From: Candidatus Omnitrophota bacterium
GTDB taxonomy: Bacteria; Omnitrophota; Gorgyraeia; JABMRN01; RBG-13-46-9
DNA: 45,990 bases
Assembly: GCA_016782445.1 (NCBI GenBank)
Contig: JADHYM010000006.1
Span: 1 to 45,990, forward strand
Direction of reading: 5' to 3'
The notes below the pieces were generated by a model that did not search any database, was not told the DNA's origin, and worked only from the letters and a program-made list of their open reading frames with translations. Below are positions 24,466-31,030 of this stretch, piece after piece. The stretch's first letter is position 1. Every line of letters begins with the position of its first letter. A program made the position numbers and the translations under genes.

Positions 24466-24540
24466 CAAATTTGCGAAGCAAATTTGATACTGAGGAAGTC
24501 TTATGAATCCGACCCACGGGAGGATTCATGACTTCCGAGG
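24466..24540. repeat. two hairpins between tRNA fragment and GIY-YIG copy 3
   Basis: AAATTTGC-GAA-GCAAATTT is a perfect 8-bp hairpin at 24468-24486. Next to it GGAAGTC...ATGAATCC pairs with GGATTCAT...GACTTCC (about 24494-24538). The second follows the stop of GIY-YIG copy 3 and might end its transcript. The full gap 24262-24544 holds no protein gene. Confidence 0.65.
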
Positions 24541-24544
24541 TACC

Positions 24545-24805
24545 TTAATTTTCGCTTATTAACTCCAGCTTTTTCCTGCGTGTAAATCCTTGTATTTCCA
24601 ATTCCCTCTTACGCGCAGCAGAGTTAGTCCCGAGTTTTTCTTTGTAAATGAGCTTTACGGGATATCTATATTTAGTAAAGCGGCAACCTTTACCTTTATT
24701 GTGGGTTGTTACTCGTTTTTCTACGTCGTTTGAAATTCCGGTATAAAGCTTGTCGTCCCTACATCGTACTATATAAACGAACCAAGGCTTTAAAAGCATA
24801 AGCAC
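24545..24805 (-). CDS. small GIY-YIG nuclease domain protein, copy 3
   Basis: About 86 residues from a GTG at 24805, chosen because AAGGA lies seven bases upstream; the upstream TTG at 24829 and the ATG at 24799 are alternatives. The core is WFVYIVRCRDDKLYTGISND, followed by the Arg helix VEKRVTTHNKGKG and the conserved SAARKRELEIQGFTRRKK containing the metal-binding Glu. This is the YhbQ/UPF0213-type layout and the most canonical of the three. It lies downstream of tRNA-Leu and upstream of the broken tRNA-Glu. Confidence 0.88.
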   Translation of the reverse strand: MLMLLKPWFVYIVRCRDDKLYTGISNDVEKRVTTHNKGKGCRFTKYRYPVKLIYKEKLGTNSAARKRELEIQGFTRRKKLELISEN

Positions 24806-24886
24806 GCAAAGGTCCTTCGAAAATGGCAAACGCTCCTCTAAGTCGCGTTTTCTTCATTTTTCTCAGGATTAAATTTTTTCAAAATT

Positions 24887-24971
24887 TGGTGCGCGGGGCG
24901 AGACTCGAACTCGCAATCCTCTCGGAACATGCTCCTCAAGCATGCGCGTATACCAATTCCGCCACCCGCGC
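24887..24971 (-). tRNA. tRNA-Leu (GAG)
   Basis: 85 bases including an encoded CCA. Acceptor GCGCGGG pairs with CCCGCGC; discriminator A. The anticodon loop is TTGAGGA on a CATGC/GCATG stem (anticodon GAG). It has a long variable arm, as expected for leucine, and T-arm sequence GAGTTCGAGTCTC. No GIY-YIG gene overlaps it. Confidence 0.95.
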
Positions 24972-25096
24972 ATTTGTTTTAGATATCATATTCTATAATA
25001 GCTCGTTGCTTTTTACAACACCATTTTTTAACAGTTCATGTAGTCGGCTGCACGACGAGCACATTTAAGGGCGCTTGCAAAGTTGTCGCGGTTATT

Positions 25097-26758
25097 TTAT
25101 TTCTTTTTCTTGCCCGCGATCTTACCCCAGATGTCCTTTAGGGAAACTATTTTATTAAAGATGGGCCTTCCGGGAGAGGAATCTTTCGTGTCTGCTGAAA
25201 AATAGCCGTGCCGTTCAAACTGAAATCTTTCGCCGGGTTTTGCGCCTTTAAGCACGGGCTCCAAAAAACATGACTTCAAAACAATCATGGAATTAGGGTT
25301 AAGGTCTGAGGCGCCTTCCGGGTCGCGCTTAGTAAACAGCGTATCGTATAGCCGAACCTCACCGGCCTGCGCTTCTGAAGCAGATACCCAGTGAAGCGTA
25401 GCTTTTACCTTGCGGCCGTCAGGTGCGTTCCCGCCCTTTGTCGCCGGGTCGTAGGTGCAGCGAAGTTCTTCGATTTCGCCTGTTTTTTTATTTTTTATAA
25501 CTTCCTCGCATTTTATGAAATACGCGTAGCGCAGTCGCACTTCCCTCCCCGGAGCGAGCCTATAAAACTTCTTGGGCGGATCTTCCATGAAATCATCGCG
25601 TTCTATGTAAAGTTCTTTCGAAAAAGGGACCTTGCGCGTACCCATAGAAGGATCCTCAGGGTTATTTATAGCGGCGAGCTCTTCTTTTTTATGGTCAGGG
25701 TAATTGGTTATCACTACTTTAAGCGGTTTTAAAACCGCCATCCGCCTGGGCGCTGTCTTATTTAATTCTTTCCGAATCGCGTTCTCAAGGACCACCAGGT
25801 CTATAATGCTGTTAAACTTCGCGACGCCTATGCTCCCGCAGAAATTCCTTATTGACTCGGGAGTGTATCCGCGCCTCCTAAGGCCCGATAGAGTCGGCAT
25901 CCTCGGGTCATCCCACCCGAAAACGGCCTTTTTTTCAACAAGTTCAAAAAGCCTTCGTTTGCTCAAAACCGTGTGGCCCAAATTAAGCCGCGCAAACTCT
26001 ATCTGCTGCGGGTGGTGAACCCCGAGCTCATCCAGTATCCAGTCATACAAAGGCCTATGCACGTCAAATTCAAGCGTGCATATTGAATGGGTTATACCCT
26101 CGATGGAGTCGGAAAGGCAATGCGTAAAATCATAAGTAGGATAAACGCGCCACTTATCGCCTGTTTTGTAATGAGCGATTTTCTTAATGCGGTAAAGAAC
26201 AGGATCCCGCATGAGCATGTTGGAGTTTGCCATGTCGATTTTTGCCCGCAAGACCTTTGCTCCGTCCGCGAATTTCCCGTCTTTCATTGCTTGAAAAAGT
26301 TCAAGGTTTTCACCGGCCGTGCGATTGCGGTAGGGGCTTTCCTTACCGTGGACAGTAACAGTGCCGCGATATTTACTGATTTCGTCCACACTTAAATCGC
26401 AGACATACGCTTTTTCTTTTTTAATTAAAAGGGCTGCGTATTCCGAAAGTTTCTCGAAGTAATCCGAAGCGTAATATTCTCTGCCTTTCGGGTCAAAGCC
26501 GAGCCATTTAATATCTTCTTTTATAGAATTAACATACTCCATATTTTCGGTTTCCGGGTTGGAGTCATCGAAGCGCAGGTTACAAAGGCCCTTGTAGCTT
26601 TTGGCAATACCAAAGTTCAAGCATATGGATTTCGCGTGGCCTATATGGAGATAGCCGTTCGGCTCCGGCGGAAAACGCGTATGCACGCGGCCGGAATTCT
26701 TGCCTTCTGCAAGGTCCTTATCGATGATTTCACGGATGAAGTTTGTAATTGGTTTCAT
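25097..26758 (-). CDS. glnS: glutaminyl-tRNA synthetase
   Basis: 553 residues, the normal bacterial GlnRS length. Class I signatures are [15 protein letters not shown] (HIGH, about 30-44) and VLSKRRL (KMSKS-type, about 268-274). The C-terminal anticodon-binding beta-barrels are present ([25 protein letters not shown]). It attaches Gln to tRNA-Gln in the cytoplasm. tRNA-Gln lies immediately upstream, and GltX before that. Presence of GlnRS suggests direct Gln-tRNA formation rather than sole use of the amidotransferase route. Confidence 0.97.
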   Translation of the reverse strand: MKPITNFIREIIDKDLAEGKNSGRVHTRFPPEPNGYLHIGHAKSICLNFGIAKSYKGLCNLRFDDSNPETENMEYVNSIKEDIKWLGFDPKGREYYASDYFEKLSEYAALLIKKEKAYVCDLSVDEISKYRGTVTVHGKESPYRNRTAGENLELFQAMKDGKFADGAKVLRAKIDMANSNMLMRDPVLYRIKKIAHYKTGDKWRVYPTYDFTHCLSDSIEGITHSICTLEFDVHRPLYDWILDELGVHHPQQIEFARLNLGHTVLSKRRLFELVEKKAVFGWDDPRMPTLSGLRRRGYTPESIRNFCGSIGVAKFNSIIDLVVLENAIRKELNKTAPRRMAVLKPLKVVITNYPDHKKEELAAINNPEDPSMGTRKVPFSKELYIERDDFMEDPPKKFYRLAPGREVRLRYAYFIKCEEVIKNKKTGEIEELRCTYDPATKGGNAPDGRKVKATLHWVSASEAQAGEVRLYDTLFTKRDPEGASDLNPNSMIVLKSCFLEPVLKGAKPGERFQFERHGYFSADTKDSSPGRPIFNKIVSLKDIWGKIAGKKKK

Positions 26759-26776
26759 GAGTATTTTGGTTTGGTT

Positions 26777-26845
26777 CTTCTTCGCTGAATTGCTTACGTT
26801 CTACTTCGCTAAAGCTTCGTAGGAACTTCACGTTCAGCTTCGAAG
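26777..26845. repeat. nested hairpin with TTC/TTC internal loops, downstream of tRNA-Gln
   Basis: The outer hairpin is CTTC-TTC-GCTGAA (26777-26789) pairing with TTCAGC-TTC-GAAG (26833-26845). The inner one is CTAC-TTC-GC (26801-26809) pairing with GC-TTC-GTAG (26814-26822) around TAAA. TTGCTTACG follows the outer 5' arm, as in the copies at 23542 and 23566. Confidence 0.85.
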
Positions 26846-26884
26846 GAACAACATTCTGCTTCTTGTAAATTAAATTGAAAATTC

Positions 26885-26921
26885 CTGCGAAGCCATGAGC
26901 GAAAGCATCATGGCGAAGCAG
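26885..26921. repeat. hairpin with 3x3 GAA/GAA internal loop abutting tRNA-Gln
   Basis: CTGC-GAA-GCCATGA pairs with TCATGGC-GAA-GCAG around a 9-base loop. It ends two bases from the CCA of tRNA-Gln. Outer stem is CTGC/GCAG where the tRNA-Glu copy has CTAC/GTAG, a compensating change. The gap 26759-26923 holds only these hairpins. Confidence 0.85.
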
Positions 26922-26923
26922 AA

Positions 26924-26997
26924 TGGTTGCCCAACTAGGATTCGAACCTAGACTAGATGCTCCAGAGGCATCTGTGCTACCATTACACCATCGGGCA
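26924..26997 (-). tRNA. tRNA-Gln (CTG)
   Basis: 74 bases including encoded CCA. Acceptor TGCCCGA pairs with TTGGGCA; anticodon loop CTCTGGA on a GATGC/GCATC stem gives CTG; T-arm CTAGG-TTCGAAT-CCTAG; discriminator A. It lies between gltX and glnS, next to the enzyme that charges it. Confidence 0.95.
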
Positions 26998-27041
26998 GCA
27001 TTATCATTCGTTGTTATTCGGCTCAAGAAATTGTGCCGAAA

Positions 27042-27061
27042 CCACCCGCTAAAGTGGGTGG
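27042..27061 (-). terminator. hairpin at the end of gltX
   Basis: CCACCC and GGGTGG pair around an 8-base loop that contains the gltX stop codon, followed on the minus strand by TTTC. The T-run is short, so it may only weaken read-through into tRNA-Gln or act as a processing signal. Confidence 0.4.
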
Positions 27062-28344
27062 CTAAAAATCCTCTTTAACCTTTCGATTACGCGCTCCTTA
27101 CCAAGAACCTCCATCATTTCAAAGATACCGGCGCCGGTAGATCTTCCGCTTATTGCTGCGCGGGTAGGGTGAATGAGAGATGCGGCTTTTATATTAAATT
27201 TTTTCGCGGTTTTTCTGCAAATATTTTCTATTTCGCCGTGCGTAAATGTATTCGATTTCTCGAGTTCTTTTGTAAAGTCCATTATCGCTTTTTTTGTATT
27301 TTCATCTTTAAGGAACTTATCCATCTTTTTTTTGGCGTCTTCTTCTATTTTGAAATCATCTTTGAAAAAATTTTCGGTCATATCTGTAAATTCGCTTAAC
27401 GTTTTAAGCCGGGTTTTGTACAGCTCTACTACCTTTTCGAAGTACGTATTATCGGTTTCGCTCGAGGAACGGCTCTTTAGAAGCTTTGCCAGGCTTTTCG
27501 TATCCATGTTTCGCATGTACTCGCCGTTAAGCCACCTTAGTTTATCAATATCAAATTTTGCCTGTACGTTACTTAAATTTTTCACGTCAAAAAGCCCGGC
27601 TGCCTCCTCAAGGCTTATAATTTCTCTTTCTTCGCCCGGGGACCAGCCAAGAAGCAAAAGATAATTTGCCAACGCATCGGGCAAGAATCCTTCTCTTTTA
27701 TATTCGGAAACAGAAACCCCGCCGTGGCGCTTTGAAAGTTTGGCGCCGTCTTTCCCCATCATTAGCGGCATGTGCGCAAAGCACGGAGCCGGTATTGCGA
27801 GCGCCTCGTAAAACAGCATTTGTTTCGGCGTATTCGATATATGATCGTCCCCGCGTATTATGTGGGTTATATTTGTTTCGTGGTCATCTATAACGCAGGC
27901 AAAATTATACGCAGGCAGGCCGTCCGATTTCATAAGAACCTGGTCCTTTATCTGGTCCGTATTAAAGCATATTTCACCATGCACCATGTCGTTTATTTTT
28001 ACTACCCTGGAGGGCGGGACTTTGAATATAATCGCCTCCCCTTCTCTGTAAGCGAGTTTCGCGTCAAGAAGCTTCGTGGCGTATTCAGTGTATTTTTTTA
28101 TTCTTTCGGATTGAAAGATCGGCCCCTCGTCCCAATCAAGGCCCAGCCATTTTATGTCTTCGAGGATTTCGTCCAGGTATTCTTTTTTTGAGCGGGATTT
28201 ATCCGTATCCTCGATGCGAAGAACAAAAACTCCGCCTGTGTGGCGCGCGTAAAGCCAATTAAAAAGCGCAGTTCTTGCGCTACCGAGATGAAGGTATCCG
28301 GTCGGGCTCGGCGCAAAACGGACACGTATGTTGTTTTGTATCAT
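27049..28344 (-). CDS. gltX: glutamyl-tRNA synthetase (short form)
   Basis: 431 residues, on the short side for GluRS (commonly about 470-490). HIGH motif PSPTGYLHLGSARTA lies at 13-27 and KMSKS motif GAKLSKRHG at about 204-212. The stem-contact fold and a reduced helical anticodon-binding domain follow (ISGRSTGAGIFEMMEVLG near the C-terminus). It charges tRNA-Glu; whether it also mischarges tRNA-Gln cannot be told from sequence. The ATG overlaps the stop of the oxidoreductase gamma gene by four bases (ATGA). Confidence 0.96.
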   Translation of the reverse strand: MIQNNIRVRFAPSPTGYLHLGSARTALFNWLYARHTGGVFVLRIEDTDKSRSKKEYLDEILEDIKWLGLDWDEGPIFQSERIKKYTEYATKLLDAKLAYREGEAIIFKVPPSRVVKINDMVHGEICFNTDQIKDQVLMKSDGLPAYNFACVIDDHETNITHIIRGDDHISNTPKQMLFYEALAIPAPCFAHMPLMMGKDGAKLSKRHGGVSVSEYKREGFLPDALANYLLLLGWSPGEEREIISLEEAAGLFDVKNLSNVQAKFDIDKLRWLNGEYMRNMDTKSLAKLLKSRSSSETDNTYFEKVVELYKTRLKTLSEFTDMTENFFKDDFKIEEDAKKKMDKFLKDENTKKAIMDFTKELEKSNTFTHGEIENICRKTAKKFNIKAASLIHPTRAAISGRSTGAGIFEMMEVLGKERVIERLKRIFSHPL

Positions 28345-28874
28345 GCTGCTAGTTCGTAACCTAATTTTATTGCTTTTTTATTAACAGCCATAAGCTCTTT
28401 TTTCAACGGCAGCACCTTGTCTAATTCATCCAGCGCGTTTTTCAGGGGAAATATCTTTTTAAGCCGTATAAGCGCGCCTACGGCTATCATGTTGGCGACC
28501 TTTATGTTTCCGAGCTCCGAGGCGAGTTTCGTTAATGGAAAAGCGGCTATTCTCAGCGCTTTTTTCTCGACAATCTCCTTCGCCATTGAGGTATTAACCA
28601 TTAAAAAGCCGTTTTTTTCTATTCTATCCATAAACTTAACGAGGGATGGCTGGTTCATGATAATACAAGTGGTCGGCTTTAAGATTGTAGGTGATGCTAT
28701 CTCTCGATCACTTATGTGAACCATTGAATGCGCTGTCCCGCCTCTTACCTCTGCGCCGTATGACGGGAGCCATGTTACATAATATCCCAGGCTCATGCCT
28801 GCCTGGGCAAGAAGTTTTCCCATTAACATTATACCTTGTCCGCCGAAACCGGCGCATATTATTTTTTCGTTCAT
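28341..28874 (-). CDS. 2-oxoacid:ferredoxin oxidoreductase, gamma subunit
   Basis: 177 residues. Typical start KIICAGFGGQGIMLMGKLLAQAG, then TWLPSYGAEVRGGTAHSMVHIS, and LANMIAVGALI-type middle (KVANMIAVGALI). This is the gamma domain that completes the active-site region of the alpha/beta/gamma/delta enzyme, which oxidises 2-oxoacids to acyl-CoA with reduction of ferredoxin. It is separated from the beta gene by 134 bases containing a heptad-based hairpin, while all other subunit genes are tightly packed. Confidence 0.93.
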   Translation of the reverse strand: MNEKIICAGFGGQGIMLMGKLLAQAGMSLGYYVTWLPSYGAEVRGGTAHSMVHISDREIASPTILKPTTCIIMNQPSLVKFMDRIEKNGFLMVNTSMAKEIVEKKALRIAAFPLTKLASELGNIKVANMIAVGALIRLKKIFPLKNALDELDKVLPLKKELMAVNKKAIKLGYELAA

Positions 28875-28923
28875 AATTATGTTGCTAATAATCTGTATTA
28901 CGCCTATCGTTGATCGGTGTCGT

Positions 28924-28983
28924 AGCTCGAAACGTCGTACGTCGAACGTACCGTCTAACGTTCAACGTATAACGTTTCGAGCT
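28924..28983. repeat. intergenic hairpin built of ACGTnnn heptads
   Basis: AGCTCGAAACGT (28924-28935) is the exact reverse complement of ACGTTTCGAGCT (28972-28983). Between them are 7-bp units beginning ACGT: ACGTCGT, ACGTCGA, ACGTACC, then ACGTTCA, ACGTATA, ACGTTTC. It lies inside the oxidoreductase operon. Confidence 0.75.
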
Positions 28984-29008
28984 GCGCAACCGTTCAACGT
29001 AAACCAGA

Positions 29009-29743
29009 TCATCCCTTAAGCACTCCCAAAGGATACGTCTTCACCACTTCGTTAGCTATACGTTTTGTAGCCTCTGCCGGGCTCATTCCCCAGTAAGTCG
29101 GGCACATTGAGAGAATTTCTACCATGGAAAAACCGCCGTTTTCAATCTGGATTTCGAACGCTTTCTTTATCGCCTTTTTTGTCCTCAGAATTTCTCTGGG
29201 AGAATGGACAGATGTCCTCTCCACGAATCTCGCCCCGGGAAGCACGGCTATCATCTCGGAAATCTTCAAAGGGTAGCCGTCTCTTTTTACAGTTCTCCCT
29301 TTTTTAGTGGTCGTTGTTTTTTGATCGACTATGGTTGTGGGCGCCATTTGACCCCCTGTCATTCCGTAAACCCCGTTATTTACGAAAACGACCGTAATGT
29401 TTTCTCCCCTGTTTGCCGCGTGTATAATTTCAGCCGTTCCGATAGCGGCGAGATCTCCGTCACCCTGATAGGTAAAAACTATTCTTTCGGGAAGAACCCT
29501 TTTTATGCCCGTTGCCACAGCCGGCGTTCTCCCGTGAGCCGCTTCTGTAACGTCAAAATTCCAGTAGTCATATGCAATAACTGCGCAGCCAACCGGTGCG
29601 ACAGCGATCGTTTTCTCTCTTACCTTGAGCTCGTCTATCACCTCACACACAACGCGATGGACAATACCGTGCCCACATCCAGCGCAATAGTGAGTTACGA
29701 CATCTATCATTGAATCAGGTTTTTTAAAAATTATTCTTTCCAT
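29009..29743 (-). CDS. 2-oxoacid:ferredoxin oxidoreductase, beta (TPP) subunit
   Basis: 244 residues from the ATG at 29743 (MERIIFKKPDS), chosen over an upstream ATG because the upstream extension only translates the end of the alpha gene and a palindrome. The thiamine-diphosphate signature is YQGDGDLAAIGTAEIIHAANRGE, and CAGCGHGIVHR is the CxxCG start typical of beta subunits. NNGVYGMTGGQMAPTT is a strong family marker. It binds TPP at the heart of the enzyme. The start is 10 bases after the alpha stop. Confidence 0.95.
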   Translation of the reverse strand: MERIIFKKPDSMIDVVTHYCAGCGHGIVHRVVCEVIDELKVREKTIAVAPVGCAVIAYDYWNFDVTEAAHGRTPAVATGIKRVLPERIVFTYQGDGDLAAIGTAEIIHAANRGENITVVFVNNGVYGMTGGQMAPTTIVDQKTTTTKKGRTVKRDGYPLKISEMIAVLPGARFVERTSVHSPREILRTKKAIKKAFEIQIENGGFSMVEILSMCPTYWGMSPAEATKRIANEVVKTYPLGVLKG

Positions 29744-29753
29744 ATTTTCTCGC

Positions 29754-30827
29754 TTATAGCCTGCCTGCCGGCAAGCAGGCTTCCTTGATAATGTCTTCCT
29801 CACGCGGTACGCCCCCGCCGGTTCTTCCGTAGAAACGAACCCTCTTATCGCATTGAACTGCAAGCCGTACATCCTCCAACATCTGGCCCGCGCTCATTTC
29901 CACCGTTAAAAATCTCGTCTTTCCTTTGTCGAGCGCCTTAAGCGCCTTATACGGGAAAGGCCATAGGCTTATCGGGCGGAAAAGCCCTGCTTTTATTTTG
30001 TCATTTCTTAGCCGGTTTACGCAGGCTCTGGCAATACGGCTTGAAGTGCCATATGCAACAATCACTATTTTGGCGTCTTCTGTTTTGTATTTTTCGAACC
30101 TGAGTTCGTTTTTATTGATCAGGCTGTATTTCTTCTCGAGTTTCCTGTTAAACTCTTCCAGCGCGCCCTCTTTAAGAAGCAAAGACCTTATCACGTTCGG
30201 CTTTCTTCCCTTACATCCTGTTAGTGCCCACGGCTTCTTAGAGCCTGCGGCCTGCGGCCTGTAACCTGCAACCTGAATAGGTTCCATCATCTGCCCCAGA
30301 ATTCCGTCTCCTAATATCATGACGGGATTTCTGTATTTATCGGCCAAATTGAACGAGGCGTAGGTAAAATCAAACATTTCCTGGCAGGATCCCGGCGCAA
30401 GCACAATGGTTCTGTAGTCTCCGTGACCCCCGCCTCTTGTCGCCTGAAAATAGTCGCTTTGAGCCGGCGAAATATTGCCAAGACCCGGGCCGGCGCGCAT
30501 GATATTTACTATTACTGCAGGGAGTTCGCAGCCCGCAAGGTACGAAATACCTTCTTGCTTTAAGCTTATTCCGGGACTTGACGAAGTGGTTATTGCTCTG
30601 GCCCCGGTTACTGCAGCGCCGAAAACCATGCTTATAGCCGCGAGTTCTGATTCAGCCTGTATAAAAATGCCGCCTACCTCGTCCATTCTCTTCGACATGT
30701 AAGAGGTGAGTTCGTTCTGCGGCGTAATCGGGTAACCCGCGTAAAACTTGCACCCGGCTCGTATCGCCCCCTCGCCGCATGCCTCGTTACCCGTTATAAG
30801 TATTTTTTCTGTATTTTTGGTTTTCAC
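29754..30827 (-). CDS. vorB: 2-oxoacid:ferredoxin oxidoreductase, alpha subunit (VorB/KorA type)
   Basis: 357 residues. Start ILITGNEACGEGAIRAGCKFYAGYPITP and the strongly conserved MRAGPGLGNISPAQSDYFQATRGGGHGDYR point to the VorB-like group (2-oxoisovalerate or related substrate); 2-oxoglutarate cannot be excluded. Residues about 183-193 (QVAGYRPQAAG) come from a 7-bp repeat array not expected in the family, and the C-terminal CLPAGRL comes from a palindrome. Both are likely repeat intrusions at surface-exposed or terminal sites. The gene overlaps the ferredoxin gene by four bases. Confidence 0.93.
   Translation of the reverse strand: MKTKNTEKILITGNEACGEGAIRAGCKFYAGYPITPQNELTSYMSKRMDEVGGIFIQAESELAAISMVFGAAVTGARAITTSSSPGISLKQEGISYLAGCELPAVIVNIMRAGPGLGNISPAQSDYFQATRGGGHGDYRTIVLAPGSCQEMFDFTYASFNLADKYRNPVMILGDGILGQMMEPIQVAGYRPQAAGSKKPWALTGCKGRKPNVIRSLLLKEGALEEFNRKLEKKYSLINKNELRFEKYKTEDAKIVIVAYGTSSRIARACVNRLRNDKIKAGLFRPISLWPFPYKALKALDKGKTRFLTVEMSAGQMLEDVRLAVQCDKRVRFYGRTGGGVPREEDIIKEACLPAGRL
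29758..29784. repeat. palindrome GCCTGCCTGCCGGCAAGCAGGC at the alpha/beta gene junction
   Basis: A near-perfect palindrome forms the last codons of the alpha gene (CLPAGRL). It would read as PACRQAG in the frame that precedes the beta start. Short palindromes with this peptide translation recur in several uncultured bacterial genomes (recollection). Related GC-rich palindromes occur at about 24399-24416 and 40874-40897. Confidence 0.7.
30244..30278. repeat. 7-bp tandem repeat (CCTGnnn x5) inside vorB
   Basis: Five contiguous heptamers all begin CCTG: two CCTGCGG, then CCTGTAA, CCTGCAA and CCTGAAT. Translated in the alpha subunit they give the region around QVAGYRPQAAG. The same CCTG heptad family lies at 11516-11543. 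Confidence 0.85.
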
Positions 30828-31030
30828 TTATATACCTCTATACACGCTTCCGGGCACATGATAGCGCACATGGCGCATCCCGTGCATTGGAGCCCCGCAG
30901 GCAAGAATTCAACGTACATTACGCCGCGTTTATTGACTTTTCCGGATTCTTTTATAAGTTTCCGCGGGCATGCCAGAACACAAAACATACACCCCTTACA
31001 TCTGTCTTTCCTGATTTTTATACGCGTCAT
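30824..31030 (-). CDS. 2-oxoacid:ferredoxin oxidoreductase, delta (2[4Fe-4S]) subunit
   Basis: 68 residues with two 4Fe-4S motifs, CKGCMFCVLACP and CTGCAMCAIMCP. It passes electrons from the TPP site to ferredoxin. Its start overlaps the dxs stop by four bases, and its stop overlaps the alpha gene start by four bases, so it is translationally coupled to both. Confidence 0.95.
   Translation of the reverse strand: MTRIKIRKDRCKGCMFCVLACPRKLIKESGKVNKRGVMYVEFLPAGLQCTGCAMCAIMCPEACIEVYK

Larger units (their letters stand above)
24281..24467 (-). pseudogene. 5' part of a tRNA-Glu gene, split by two palindromic insertions
   Basis: Three blocks match the intact tRNA-Glu exactly: 24455-24467 (acceptor and start of the D-arm), 24356-24381 (D-arm and anticodon 5' side) and 24281-24299 (anticodon 3' side to T-stem and TT of the T-loop). 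They are separated by insertions of 73 and 56 bases: in the D-arm, and within the anticodon between its second and third bases. The sequence stops at the T-loop; T-stem 3' half and acceptor 3' strand are missing here and match 23512-23527. Confidence 0.88.

Noticed and set aside
24278-24529. 83-residue minus-strand frame over the broken tRNA-Glu
   Set aside because: It is made only of tRNA fragments and palindromic insertions, with no domain and no ribosome site.
26730-27026. 98-residue minus-strand frame containing CNGSTDASGASSLGSNPSW
   Set aside because: It reads through tRNA-Gln; this peptide is the well-known false translation of a tRNA gene.
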